A stretch of 64,000 nt of DNA from Paenibacillus sp. H1-7 (GCF_022354825.1 NZ_CP031168.1:4093501-4157500); one strand, 5' to 3'; positions 31,485 to 40,429 are shown, counted from the first letter of the stretch. Translations and numbers: made by a program. The notes: generated by a model from the letters alone, not told the origin.

Positions 31485-32795
31485 ATGTTAAGCAAAAAAA
31501 GCTTATCCATTCTTGCACTTAGTACGGTATTTATGACCTCTGCATGCGGGTCCAGCGGTACAGGCGGCCAAGCAGGCACGGCTGCCGGCAATTCCTCTTC
31601 GTCAAACGGAAAGATCGTTATTAAGTACTGGACAGCTAACGGCGGGAAAATAGAAGAAGCCAAACAAAACCTTGTGAAAAAATTTAATGAATCTCAGAAC
31701 CGTATTGAGGTGCAGCAGGCGAACCAAGGAAATTATGACGATCTTCATGCAAAAACGCAAGCTGCATTTGCTGCCGGCAACGCGCCTGCGGTATTTGATC
31801 TCGAAATAGCATCGACCGGTATTTTTGCCCGCTCCGGCATGCTGGTAGATCTGACGCCTCTTGCCAAAAGAGACGATGCAGAGCTTGATCTGAAGGATTT
31901 TAATCCGGGTCTCATGGGGAACGCTTATATTGACGATAAACTGTACGGCATTCCGTTTATGCGCAGCACCCCGATCTTCTATAAAAATGTCACCATGTTA
32001 AAAGATGCCGGTCTCGATCCGGCCGGTCCTAAAAATTGGACTGAATTGGAGCAGTATGCCCGAGTGTTGAAATCGAAGGGGAAAACACCGCTCACGATGC
32101 CGGTCGGCGTATGGGAGTATGAGGCGTTAGTTGCTCAAAGCGGCGGCAAGGTGCTGAGCGATGACGGCAAAAAAGCTACATTTAACTCTCCTGAAGGGGT
32201 TGCGCCTGTAGAGTTTTGGAAGAAAATGTCCGATGAAGGTCTGATCAAGTTTGTAGTAGGGAAAACAGCGGGCGCCGACGCAGACAAGGATTGGAGCAAC
32301 CAAATTTCCGCCTTTAAAATCGGTTCTACCGCCGGCGTTTCTCAAAGTATAGAGGTTGCAAAAGGGAACAACTTCGAAATGGCAACCGACTTTATGCCTG
32401 CCAATAAAAATTACGGCGTTCCAACCGGCGGATGCCACCTGGCTATGACCTCCAAGCTCAGCGAGCAAGAAAAAGAGGCGACTTGGGAATTTATTAAATT
32501 TATGACATCCAAGGAAAATACGATCTATCAGCATAAGTATGTCGGGTACTTGCCAAACCGTCTCTCTGCGTTGAACAGTGAAGAATTGCAAAGCTACTAT
32601 AAAGAGTTTCCGCAATACAAGGTGGCTTCTGATCAATTAAAGTATGCGGTAATGCGTCCGAACGCAAACGCGTACGCCGAGGTTTCGAAAATCATGATCG
32701 ATGCTATGACAAAAGCAATTCTGGAGAAAAATGTGAAACCGCAAGATGCAATGAACGAGGCTGCGGAAAAAGCAAACAAGCTGTTGAGCAAGTAA
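31485..32795 (+). CDS. ugpB: Solute-binding lipoprotein of a glycerol-3-phosphate-type ABC importer
   Basis: A 436-residue lipoprotein with signal peptide ending FMTSAC. Family 1 binding-protein features include VIKYWTANGGKIEEAKQNLV, AVFDLEIASTG, LYGIPFMRSTPIFYKN and VPTGGCHLAMTSKLSEQEKE, the last resembling the substrate-loop region of UgpB. The gene is followed by ATPase and two permease genes in the order B-C-A-E. Naming as UgpB rests mostly on context (GlpP, phosphoesterase, UgpC-like ATPase); a sugar importer remains possible. AGGAGG precedes the ATG. Confidence 0.8.
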   Translation: MLSKKSLSILALSTVFMTSACGSSGTGGQAGTAAGNSSSSNGKIVIKYWTANGGKIEEAKQNLVKKFNESQNRIEVQQANQGNYDDLHAKTQAAFAAGNAPAVFDLEIASTGIFARSGMLVDLTPLAKRDDAELDLKDFNPGLMGNAYIDDKLYGIPFMRSTPIFYKNVTMLKDAGLDPAGPKNWTELEQYARVLKSKGKTPLTMPVGVWEYEALVAQSGGKVLSDDGKKATFNSPEGVAPVEFWKKMSDEGLIKFVVGKTAGADADKDWSNQISAFKIGSTAGVSQSIEVAKGNNFEMATDFMPANKNYGVPTGGCHLAMTSKLSEQEKEATWEFIKFMTSKENTIYQHKYVGYLPNRLSALNSEELQSYYKEFPQYKVASDQLKYAVMRPNANAYAEVSKIMIDAMTKAILEKNVKPQDAMNEAAEKANKLLSK

Positions 32796-32829
32796 TAGCT
32801 GCGAATAGGTCTCCAAGCATAAGAGAAGA

Positions 32830-32872
32830 GCCGGCTCCCATTCAGGAAGCGGAGGCTGGCCTTCTTTCTTTT
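32830..32872 (+). terminator. Imperfect intercistronic hairpin after ugpB
   Basis: GCCGGCTCC (32830-32838) with GGAGGCTGGC (32851-32860), one bulge and one wobble, then CTTCTTTCTTTT. Such hairpins often raise binding-protein output over the membrane components of an ABC importer. Confidence 0.55.
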
Positions 32873-32910
32873 GTTCGAGAAAAAAAGCTGCAAGACAAGG
32901 AGATGATCGT

Positions 32911-34017
32911 ATGGCGAAGATCGTATTGAGAAATATTTCCAAAATGTATAAAGACGAAACGATAATCAGTAATTTGAATCTCACCATTAAAGACGGATCG
33001 TTTACTGTTCTTGTAGGCCCGTCCGGCTGCGGCAAATCGACGACGCTTCGTATGATTGCCGGTCTTGAAAAGGAAAGCGGCGGAGAAATATGGATCGGCG
33101 ACAAATGCGTTAACAATACCCAGCCCGGATATCGGGATGTGGCGATGGTTTTCCAGAACTATGCTTTATACCCAACCATGTCCGTTCGCGAAAATATCGA
33201 ATTCGGACTGAAAAACAGAAAGGTTCCCAAACCGGAACGCGAGACCTTGATCCGTGATATTTGTGAGATCGTCGGTTTGACGCCCCATCTGGATAAGAAG
33301 CCGCAAAACCTATCCGGAGGACAACGGCAAAGGGTTGCTCTTGCCCGGGCGATGGTAAAAAAACCAAAGGTATTTATCCTGGATGAACCGCTCTCCAATC
33401 TGGACGCGAAGCTGCGTAATCAGATGAGAACGGAATTGATTCAGCTTCACCGCAGGCTCGGTTCTACCTTTGTTTATGTAACCCATGATCAAGTGGAAGC
33501 CATGTCTATGGGCGATGAAATTGTTGTTATGAACAAAGGCGTGATTCAGCAGGCGGACTCGCCAATGAAGCTCTATAACGATCCGGATAATGTGTTTACC
33601 GCCCAGTTTATCGGCACCCCGGCCATGAACATCTTCAACTACAGCGCAGTACCAGGTCTAAAGATGGAGTCGGAAGCTAACCTCGGTTTCGTCGGATTCC
33701 GGGCGGAGCATGTGTTGATGAACCCGAAAGATCATTCGGAAGGACTTTCGGTTGAAGGGGAAATTATCACACGGGAAAGCTTGGGTGCGGAAAATATTTA
33801 TCAGATCCATTCGGCTGCGGGGGTATTTTTCGTCAAGACCTTCCTGGCACCTTTAGTAAACGAAGATCATGTTAAAGTCGTCATTCCGGATAACTGTCTC
33901 TATTATTTCGACTTGGACGGCAAAAGAATACGCGGTACCGAAGTGCCGTATCACGCAGCAGCGAAAGCGCAGAATGCAGCACCCAATAAGACTCTAGTCA
34001 GTGTCGGCGGTGTGTAA
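32911..34017 (+). CDS. ugpC: ABC importer ATPase, UgpC/MsmX type
   Basis: A 368-residue ATPase with Walker A GPSGCGKST (36-44), Q-loop VFQNYALYP, signature LSGGQRQRVALARA, Walker B VFILDEPLSNLDAKLR and switch VTHDQVEAM. A C-terminal regulatory OB domain of about 130 residues (VGFRAEHVLMNPKDHSEGLS) is typical of the MalK/UgpC group. It powers the two permeases encoded directly downstream. AAGGAG lies 9 nt before the ATG. The protein ends with a short Ala-rich tail. Confidence 0.9.
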   Translation: MAKIVLRNISKMYKDETIISNLNLTIKDGSFTVLVGPSGCGKSTTLRMIAGLEKESGGEIWIGDKCVNNTQPGYRDVAMVFQNYALYPTMSVRENIEFGLKNRKVPKPERETLIRDICEIVGLTPHLDKKPQNLSGGQRQRVALARAMVKKPKVFILDEPLSNLDAKLRNQMRTELIQLHRRLGSTFVYVTHDQVEAMSMGDEIVVMNKGVIQQADSPMKLYNDPDNVFTAQFIGTPAMNIFNYSAVPGLKMESEANLGFVGFRAEHVLMNPKDHSEGLSVEGEIITRESLGAENIYQIHSAAGVFFVKTFLAPLVNEDHVKVVIPDNCLYYFDLDGKRIRGTEVPYHAAAKAQNAAPNKTLVSVGGV

Positions 34018-34018
34018 T

Positions 34019-34891
34019 ATGACAATGTGGGAAAAGCTTCGTCCTTACGCGATGGTTGCTCCGGCGATCACGGTATTTTCATTGTTTTTTATTTATCCGA
34101 TCCTGTATATGATCTACTTAAGTATGTATGATTGGAATTTTATTAGCCCGACGAAAAATTTTGTCGGTTTGCAAAACTTTTCCGACCTGCTGCAGGAAAA
34201 AGAATTTATCCAAGTCATCACGAACTCTACGGTATATACCATTTTAACCGTTATATTCATTATTGGACTTTCTTTGCTGCTGGCTCTCTGGCTGAATAAG
34301 GCCGGCGTGTTCCACAGCTTTGTCCAAGGTGCGATCTTCAGCCCGCATATCGTTTCCTGGGTATCCATATCCATGATATGGGCTTGGGTAATGGATCCCC
34401 AGTACGGCTTATTAAACTGGTTTATCGGATTATTCGGATTTGAAAAACTGCAATGGCTTTCCTCACCGAGCACTTCTCTGATCTCGTTGGTCATCGTTGC
34501 CGTGTGGAAAGGACTGGGCTATAATACCTTGGTTTTTATCGCGGGCTTACAGAGCATTCCCAAGGACATTTATGAGGCGGCAGCCTTGGACCAATCGAAG
34601 CCTTGGACTACCTTTTACAAGCTGATTCTTCCTATGCTGTCGCCAACCATCTTTTTTCTGGTTATCATCAACATGATCGGTTCGTTTCAAGTGTTTGAGA
34701 CAATAGCGATCATGACTCAGGGTGGACCGGTCAATTCGACCAATACGCTCGTTTATTATATTTATGAGTACGGGTTCCGGTTCTTTAAAATCGGCTACGC
34801 CTCTGCAGCAGGTGTTATCTTGCTGTTCATTGTTGGAGTATTGACGATAATCTACTTCAAAATGATGTCAAAACGCGTTCATTACCAATAA
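34019..34891 (+). CDS. ugpA: ABC importer permease, UgpA-like
   Basis: A 290-residue permease with six membrane helices and the EAA loop (DIYEAAALDQSKPWTTFYKL). N-terminal MTMWEKLRPYAMVAPAITVF is typical for the MalF/UgpA subgroup. The ATG lies 1 nt after the ATPase stop, so translation is probably coupled; only a weak GGCGGTG precedes it. An in-frame upstream GTG at 34001 would overlap the ATPase and is less likely. Confidence 0.87.
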   Translation: MTMWEKLRPYAMVAPAITVFSLFFIYPILYMIYLSMYDWNFISPTKNFVGLQNFSDLLQEKEFIQVITNSTVYTILTVIFIIGLSLLLALWLNKAGVFHSFVQGAIFSPHIVSWVSISMIWAWVMDPQYGLLNWFIGLFGFEKLQWLSSPSTSLISLVIVAVWKGLGYNTLVFIAGLQSIPKDIYEAAALDQSKPWTTFYKLILPMLSPTIFFLVIINMIGSFQVFETIAIMTQGGPVNSTNTLVYYIYEYGFRFFKIGYASAAGVILLFIVGVLTIIYFKMMSKRVHYQ

Positions 34892-34906
34892 GATGAGGTG
34901 AATCCA

Positions 34907-35803
34907 TTGAAAGCAGAGCAGACGCTTGATGCTGAGCGTACATTGATTCATGTCAAAAGCAAAGAAGAAATCGCAACAAAGCTGTTACATTATGTTCTTA
35001 AGGCAATAAGTATAGCCGGTATGATTGCTTTGGTCCTTGTTTTTGCAATGCCGTTCGTATGGATGCTTTCAACTTCCTTGAAAACATTGCCCGAAACGAT
35101 GATTTTCCCGCCGAATTGGATACCCAAAAATTTCGTCTGGAGCAATTATGCCCAGGCTTGGGCTTCGGGTCCGTTTCTGCACTATATTACGAACAGCATC
35201 ATCATTTCGATTGGTATTCTCATTATGCAGATGCTTACGATTATTCCTGCAGCCTATGCATTTGCACGCTATCATTTTAAAGGGTCGGGATTTTTATTCG
35301 GCATGGTTATGATTACCTTAATGATTCCGTCTCAATTAATTTTCCTGCCCGTTTACTTGCAGTTAAGCGCCTGGAAGCTGCTTAATACGCATCTTGCCCT
35401 CATTCTCCCGTTTGCATCCAGCGCGTTCGGTATCTTCCTCTTGAGGCAGTCGTTCAAGCAGGTACAGGAGGAATTGCTCGAAGCGGCGAGGCTGGACAGC
35501 GCCAAAGAGTGGCAGATCATCTTGAAATTAATGGTACCTATGGCTAAGCCTGTATTGGCGACTTTTGCCTTATTCAGCTTTATTGCCCATTGGAATGATT
35601 ACTTCTGGCCGCTGGTCATGACAACGGATGAAACCGCGAGAACATTACCTTTAGGTATTGCGAAGATACGCGAAGAAGAAGGAGTAGCTAACTGGAACGT
35701 GCTGATGGCCGGAAATATGATTCTGGTAACGCCTATTCTGATCGCATTCTTTTTTGCTCAACGTCATATCATACGTGCTTTTGTTTATACCGGCGTAAAA
35801 TAA
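34907..35803 (+). CDS. ugpE: ABC importer permease, UgpE-like
   Basis: A 298-residue permease of the MalG/UgpE subgroup: a polar N-terminus of about 40 residues, then six membrane helices with EAA loop (ELLEAARLDSAKEWQIILKL) and the usual PSQLIFLPVYLQL region. Start TTG 34907 was preferred over GTG 34898 because GAGG has 8-nt spacing to the TTG. Last gene of the operon, ending before a strong terminator. It pairs with the UgpA-like subunit to form the channel. Confidence 0.85.
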   Translation: MKAEQTLDAERTLIHVKSKEEIATKLLHYVLKAISIAGMIALVLVFAMPFVWMLSTSLKTLPETMIFPPNWIPKNFVWSNYAQAWASGPFLHYITNSIIISIGILIMQMLTIIPAAYAFARYHFKGSGFLFGMVMITLMIPSQLIFLPVYLQLSAWKLLNTHLALILPFASSAFGIFLLRQSFKQVQEELLEAARLDSAKEWQIILKLMVPMAKPVLATFALFSFIAHWNDYFWPLVMTTDETARTLPLGIAKIREEEGVANWNVLMAGNMILVTPILIAFFFAQRHIIRAFVYTGVK

Positions 35804-35842
35804 TGGAAGGTATGGCTGTTAGGTAAATAAGGAATGGAATGC

Positions 35843-35884
35843 AAAAAGCCGCAGGCTGGGACTTTTTCCCGTTCTGCGGCTTTT
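35843..35884. terminator. Bidirectional terminator after the ugp-like operon
   Basis: AAAAAGCCGCAG (35843-35854) with CTGCGGCTTTT (35874-35884); the 19-nt loop holds a GGGA/TCCC hairpin. It also serves the convergent LTA-synthase-like gene ending at 35891. Confidence 0.88.
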
Positions 35885-35890
35885 CTCGTA

Positions 35891-37996
35891 TTACATATCG
35901 CCTGCCATGGCGCCCGAATATTTGTATTCGTTCGATCTGGCGATAATTTTATCCTTCGAATCCTTAACAATCACTTCGATCTTCATAGGCTGCTTCTTGC
36001 TGGACTCCGGCTTGATATGCGCCGTCATCTCCCGGGGGCTGTTCCAATCCACCTCCACCGGCTGTCCGTTCACTTGAACAATACAATTGACCGGCAGATC
36101 CGCTCCGGTAATGAGCAGTTCCTCAGCGCCTTTCAGCTTCACGTCCTGAATTTCCATGCGCCCGAGTCCAAGCACATAGTTCTTGTCTTTGATGCTGTCC
36201 TTCATGTCGCCGTAGCCGAACTGCGATCCGAACATGATATCATATTGCAGCTGTTCGTATGTCTTGAGCGCTTGCTTGTCGATCTTCATTTCCTCGTAAT
36301 AATTTTCGGGAGGTAGGATCGGCATTTGCTGAGAGAGCTGATACAAATAATCGGTATAATAGCTTCCGGGTCTTTGAGCGAGCTTCAACAGATAAGGCCC
36401 GATAAAGGAAGGACTCATATTAATCTCGTCTTTATGCTCCGGCAAATAGTTGTTCCAGACGAGAGTAGGGACGCGATACATTTTATTCAGGAAATCCGGA
36501 TCATTTTCCTTCAAATAGCCGATATCCTTGTATGCTTGGTAGTTATCTCCGAGACTCGGCAGATGGTCGCCGAAGAATAAGATGATCGTCGGCTCCTTGG
36601 TCGTTTCATAATGAGTGACCAGCCTTTTGAGCATATCGTCTACGCCGAGCAGCCCTTGGGCATACGTTTCCAGCAAGCCTTTGGCTTCGCCTTCCACGCC
36701 TGTAACCTCGATCGTATTCTCTTTAAATTTGCCGGGATAGTAGTGATAGTGATTCTCCATCGTATTGGCAAAAACAAAGTCGGGACCGTCAGTCAAGCCA
36801 GTCGTGTTAATAATTTGATTGGCCACTTCCCGGTCGGCGATATAGGGACCTTCGTAGTCAGGCTTCATGAATTCTTGCGAAATATATTTCGAGAATCCAA
36901 AATTCTCGTAAACCTTCTTGCTGTTATAGAACCAGCTGTGGAACGGGTTGATGGACGTCGACGTATAGCCTTGCCGTTCCATAATACTTGCGAGAGAGTC
37001 GACGCCTTTGTTGATATATTGATTGTACGGTACGGAGCCTTGCGGCAAAAACCGCATCGAGTTTCCCGTCAGCACTTCGAACTCTACATTCGCCGTGCCG
37101 CCGCCGTATTGAGGAGACAGCATCGTGCCGCTCGTATATTTCTTAATCATCTCGTGATAAAAAAGCAGCGGGTCTTTGCTGAAAGTAATGTTCTTCACCT
37201 GCGTCGCATCCCAGAACGACTCGCTCAACACGACAATGATGTTAGGCTTGACGTCGCCTTCAGCCGGCACAGCAGGAGGGGTGGAGGAGATCGCAGCGCG
37301 CACATTGTCTTCGTTGTAGCCTTCAGGCTGGTTCAGGAACAGAAATTTCAAGTTCATGATCGTCGACAAAAGAAATCCGTTCGTCTGTACATTCAGCGTC
37401 TGATCCCAGCCAATATTCTGCACATGCGCAAGCCGTTTCAACGACATGGAGCCGTCCGTATAGATCATAGTCAGCATAAGAAGCGATGCAATCCCCATGG
37501 CGACGCGATGCTTCCAGCGGAAGCTGAACAAAATTCTCGGAAGCTTGTATAGCAGCAAAATACTAATAACGATAAAGGTTATAATGCCTGAAACCACCGT
37601 AAAATTGAGAAGACCACTTAAATATTGCGCCATATCCTTGGTTTCGCTCGTCAGCAGCAAATCCCATGGAAGGAACGGTACGCCTAAAATATCGAGCTTG
37701 ATGCCGCTTATTAGCCCGAAGGCTAAACAAAATGTCGCTACAAGCCAGAACGACAAATGAACTCTGCCCGTAATGGCCGTTAATAGAAACAGGAAGCCGA
37801 GGACGACCAGCGCGTTAAGGGCTACTTCCGGCAGCGCCTCGAAGGTCCATTTTAAGGTACCCCACCATTGACCTCTGCTTAACAACTCTACAAGAAACAC
37901 AATCCACAGCGACCACAGCAAAAGCGGGATCCGTTTGGCCGCTCTGGCGCCATGATTTTGAAGCGCCAACCCCAACTCCCTCAAATGTATCACCAC
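35891..37996 (-). CDS. LTA synthase-like sulfatase-family membrane enzyme
   Basis: A 701-residue protein. Five membrane helices occupy about 25-190. An extracellular sulfatase-fold domain covers about 250-590: IIVVLSESFWDATQV (metal-binding Glu), YGGGTANVEFEVLTG (likely catalytic Thr) and LFFGDHLPSLGDNY (Asp-His metal pair). The C-terminal 100 residues form an Ig/IPT-like domain. Such enzymes move phosphoglycerol from phosphatidylglycerol to lipoteichoic acid or prime it. The extra C-terminal domain is unusual for LtaS. The start is uncertain: a TTG at 37969 with AGGGAG 6 nt upstream looks better than the GTG at 37996 given here. Confidence 0.83.
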   Translation of the reverse strand: MVIHLRELGLALQNHGARAAKRIPLLLWSLWIVFLVELLSRGQWWGTLKWTFEALPEVALNALVVLGFLFLLTAITGRVHLSFWLVATFCLAFGLISGIKLDILGVPFLPWDLLLTSETKDMAQYLSGLLNFTVVSGIITFIVISILLLYKLPRILFSFRWKHRVAMGIASLLMLTMIYTDGSMSLKRLAHVQNIGWDQTLNVQTNGFLLSTIMNLKFLFLNQPEGYNEDNVRAAISSTPPAVPAEGDVKPNIIVVLSESFWDATQVKNITFSKDPLLFYHEMIKKYTSGTMLSPQYGGGTANVEFEVLTGNSMRFLPQGSVPYNQYINKGVDSLASIMERQGYTSTSINPFHSWFYNSKKVYENFGFSKYISQEFMKPDYEGPYIADREVANQIINTTGLTDGPDFVFANTMENHYHYYPGKFKENTIEVTGVEGEAKGLLETYAQGLLGVDDMLKRLVTHYETTKEPTIILFFGDHLPSLGDNYQAYKDIGYLKENDPDFLNKMYRVPTLVWNNYLPEHKDEINMSPSFIGPYLLKLAQRPGSYYTDYLYQLSQQMPILPPENYYEEMKIDKQALKTYEQLQYDIMFGSQFGYGDMKDSIKDKNYVLGLGRMEIQDVKLKGAEELLITGADLPVNCIVQVNGQPVEVDWNSPREMTAHIKPESSKKQPMKIEVIVKDSKDKIIARSNEYKYSGAMAGDM

Positions 37997-38179
37997 ATTC
38001 TATTTATAAAAATTTTGTAAACACTTAACCAGTATAGCATACCTTATCGTTATTGTAATAAGTCTTTATTTTGGTTTGTAAAGCAATTAAAAGGAGAGGG
38101 TTCAAGGGTTCCGTGAAACGGGGCGGGAGTTGCGATATAATAATGAAATCAAGGTCCAAAGTCGAAGGGGAGAACGCTA

Positions 38180-38821
38180 TTGTTCATACGCAGAGAAAGC
38201 TTGAAGCAGTACATCCGGCTGTATCCGGTTACGTCACTCATCATTGTAATTCATTTGGCAGCTATGGCGGCGATGACCTGGTATGGCTCGTCCAAAGATA
38301 CGGAGACGCTGCTGCGTTTCGGAGCCATGTTCGGTGTACCGGGAGTGCAGCCGGAGCTGTGGCGCTACGTTACGTCTATTTTTTTGCATATCGGGTTCGA
38401 GCACTTGTTGTTTAACAGCTTTGCCTTATATGTATTTGCCGCGCCGCTTGAACGAATGTTAGGCAGCTTGAAATACGCCCTGTTTTACGTTGCCTGCGGC
38501 ATCGTCGGCAATATTGCCGGCGCCTGGTTTCATACGGACCCTTATGTTGGGGCGGGGGCATCCGGTGCGATTTACGGGGTGTATGCAGCCTACTTGTATT
38601 TATCCGTATTTCGCAAGGACCTGATCGACTTTCAGACGAAACAGACGGTCAGAACGATTGTCATCATCGGTTTCGTCTACTCGATTTTGATTCCCAATGT
38701 GGACCTTTACGCCCATGCCGGCGGATTTGTCGGAGGCTTGCTTCTCACCGGCTTGTTCACCCTATTTGTTAAGCGCAGAAACGGAGGCCGTGCAGTCCCG
38801 AACGGGGAAGGGGAGAATTAG
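38180..38821 (+). CDS. Rhomboid-family intramembrane serine protease
   Basis: A 213-residue, six-helix protease. Catalytic Ser128 lies in GAGASGAIYG and His179 in YAHAGGFVGG; the oxyanion-supporting Asn79 is in HIGFEHLLFNS; WR at 61-62 marks the L1 loop. Rhomboids cut membrane proteins within the bilayer. Substrate unknown. Start TTG 38180 has AAGGGGAG 7 nt upstream. It overlaps the convergent CBO0543-like gene by 4 nt at the stops. Confidence 0.9.
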   Translation: MFIRRESLKQYIRLYPVTSLIIVIHLAAMAAMTWYGSSKDTETLLRFGAMFGVPGVQPELWRYVTSIFLHIGFEHLLFNSFALYVFAAPLERMLGSLKYALFYVACGIVGNIAGAWFHTDPYVGAGASGAIYGVYAAYLYLSVFRKDLIDFQTKQTVRTIVIIGFVYSILIPNVDLYAHAGGFVGGLLLTGLFTLFVKRRNGGRAVPNGEGEN

Positions 38822-39366
38822 GATGCATCCTGTGCCGATAGGGAAATAGTATCTTCAGTACTTGTCTTACGGGATAAAAATCCGTACTTGAGCAGCCTTG
38901 TGTAATAGAAATAGACAAGCAAATAGGCAAGCAAGTAGGATCCGCTGGTGAATAAGATATTCCATCCGTTGCCGTAAGTGACTTTCCCAATGACCACTCC
39001 GAAATATTCCAGACAGGTGGTAAATGCCATTGTGATCAAGCTAATGAGCAACCAGTGAAGGGAACTATTCCGAATCCAATAAATCATGTAGCTGCCTAAT
39101 ATGGGATATAGCCCCAAGTCCAGCGGCAGAGCGGATATAGTCTCATCATCGGGAATATGCGGCGTGAAATCCCAAAATTTTAAATGGAAGCCGACATCAT
39201 TAATGAACATCGAGATAACAACGCTGATGGGATAGATCAGAAGTAGGATTTTGCGATCCTTCTTATACAAATAGATACCGAACAGCCATGGAATAATGAA
39301 GCCCAATGTAATATTAAACAGCATGCTGCCGACCCGCCCTGTTCCCAATGTATTTCCCCTGTCCAA
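38818..39366 (-). CDS. CBO0543-like integral membrane protein
   Basis: A roughly 170-182 residue protein with about five membrane segments: MLFNITLGFIIPWLFGIYLY, ILLLIYPISVVISMFINDVG, LGLYPILGSYMIYWI, and WNILFTSGSYLLAYLLVYFY. The pattern fits the CBO0543 family of Bacillales and Clostridia, function unknown. The start is unclear: TTG 39366, TTG 39348 (AGGGGA 7 nt upstream) and ATG 39324 are in frame; 39348 or 39324 is most likely. It overlaps the rhomboid stop. Confidence 0.65.
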   Translation of the reverse strand: MDRGNTLGTGRVGSMLFNITLGFIIPWLFGIYLYKKDRKILLLIYPISVVISMFINDVGFHLKFWDFTPHIPDDETISALPLDLGLYPILGSYMIYWIRNSSLHWLLISLITMAFTTCLEYFGVVIGKVTYGNGWNILFTSGSYLLAYLLVYFYYTRLLKYGFLSRKTSTEDTISLSAQDAS

Positions 39367-39396
39367 TAGGCTGTCTGTGTTGAGCTGACATTATGC

Positions 39397-39427
39397 AAAA
39401 AAGCCGAGGTCCTTTTGGACTTCGGCT
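39397..39427 (-). terminator. Terminator of the DUF1836 gene
   Basis: AGCCGAGGTCC/GGACTTCGGCT (11 bp with one wobble, loop TTTT); on the reverse strand it ends in TTTTTT, 21 nt beyond the DUF1836 stop. Confidence 0.88.
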
Positions 39428-39447
39428 GTTTACATTTGTGGTAAAAA

Positions 39448-40221
39448 CTAGTTAAGACTATGGAGGAACAGCGTGGCGTTCAAGTATCTTCTTGCTATGG
39501 AGTGAAAGTAAGCCGTTTGGACGGAAACCATGGAAATAAACAGCATGTTCCGAACCGACTCTTTTTGCTGCGGATTCAGATGGTCCATGCCGCTCACGAA
39601 TTGCTCCGCCTTTTGCCGGATGGTCAGCTCCGTCAGAGAGTCATGATTTCGTTTGCCTGCGCTATGTCCCTGCACGTCCAGAAGCTGGTCGTTGTTGACG
39701 TCAAGCTCTTCAAACTGCCGCGAATAAGCTGCGTACAAATCTACGGGATTCATCAAATCGTCCCGGTCGTCATCAGGCTGCCGGAAGATGATTTCGAACA
39801 ATCTTCGGATCGATTCGAAATCGAGGCAGTTTTTTAAGTCGTCAATGATGAACAGCATCGCGACCTGATCGATGGAATACTTTTTGCCGCATTTGGGCGA
39901 GCCCAAAAAATCCTTCAAATCCCGTTTTACCCAATTTTGCATAGAGGTAAGGGACATATTGGTATATTCGATTTGATTCCCCAAGGAGACAATATCTTGA
40001 AGAGAGAAGCCTTCGACGCGGTCGTTCTTGATCATCTTCTCCAATACAGGGGTAAGCTGCGTGGAGAGAAATGCGGTGAACGACGTTCCGTGCATCATAT
40101 CGGCGAGATGGTTCTTTTTCCAAGCTTCCTGCAGTACATGGAGCGGCGTTACACTGCCGGTTCCATTTAACGAGAGGAGAATAATTGCCATTTCTTTACG
40201 AGTTAGGGTAAAAGTCTCCAT
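39448..40221 (-). CDS. DUF1836 domain protein, probable transcription regulator
   Basis: A 257-residue protein. The DUF1836 region (about 65-135) contains a MerR-like helix-turn-helix and wing: TNMSLTSMQNWVKRDLKDFL then KYSIDQVAMLFIIDDLKNCL. The C-terminal half is helical (MDHLNPQQKESVRNMLFISM) and probably dimerises. It is transcribed divergently from a CNNM/CorC-type gene, and identical-type palindromes lie just after both -10 boxes (40254-40267, 40416-40429). It therefore probably controls itself and its neighbour. The link is inferred from position. AGAGGAG precedes the ATG. Confidence 0.82.
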   Translation of the reverse strand: METFTLTRKEMAIILLSLNGTGSVTPLHVLQEAWKKNHLADMMHGTSFTAFLSTQLTPVLEKMIKNDRVEGFSLQDIVSLGNQIEYTNMSLTSMQNWVKRDLKDFLGSPKCGKKYSIDQVAMLFIIDDLKNCLDFESIRRLFEIIFRQPDDDRDDLMNPVDLYAAYSRQFEELDVNNDQLLDVQGHSAGKRNHDSLTELTIRQKAEQFVSGMDHLNPQQKESVRNMLFISMVSVQTAYFHSIARRYLNATLFLHSLN

Positions 40222-40253
40222 ACAAGCTCCTCTTTTCTACAATCAATATTTCA

Positions 40254-40267
40254 AGTTCATTTGAACT
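40254..40267. promoter_or_regulatory. Palindromic operator AGTTCATTTGAACT
   Basis: A perfect 6+6 palindrome with 2-nt centre, starting 2 nt after the -10 box of the DUF1836 gene, so it covers the transcription start. It matches the copy at 40416-40429 in all arm bases. Confidence 0.75.
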
Positions 40268-40268
40268 C

Positions 40269-40297
40269 ATAATAAAAGGTTAGCAATCGTTTGTCAA
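40269..40297 (-). promoter_or_regulatory. Promoter of the DUF1836 gene
   Basis: Reverse strand TTGACA (40297-40292), 17-nt spacer, TATTAT (40274-40269). Confidence 0.8.
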
Positions 40298-40386
40298 AGG
40301 AAGAAAATGAACGATTGAACGATTGTTTAAATCCCAATTTGAGCGAAAATGAACCGGGATGGTCTAATATGAGCCAGAATGGACGT

Positions 40387-40414
40387 TTGTTAATTCCGAA
40401 TAATGAAATATAAT
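40387..40414 (+). promoter_or_regulatory. Promoter of the CNNM/CorC-type gene
   Basis: TTGTTA (40387-40392), 16-nt spacer, TATAAT (40409-40414), directly followed by the palindrome. Confidence 0.65.
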
Positions 40415-40415
40415 A

Positions 40416-40429
40416 AGTTCATATGAACT
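40416..40429. promoter_or_regulatory. Palindromic operator AGTTCATATGAACT
   Basis: A perfect palindrome 1 nt after the -10 box of the CNNM/CorC-type gene, in the same geometry as the copy at 40254-40267 on the other promoter. Confidence 0.75.

Noticed and set aside
40305-40330. LexA-like GAACGATTGTTT in the DUF1836/CNNM gap
   Set aside because: It fails the inner RNRY rule and both outer positions, and overlaps a GAACGATT direct repeat that explains the resemblance.
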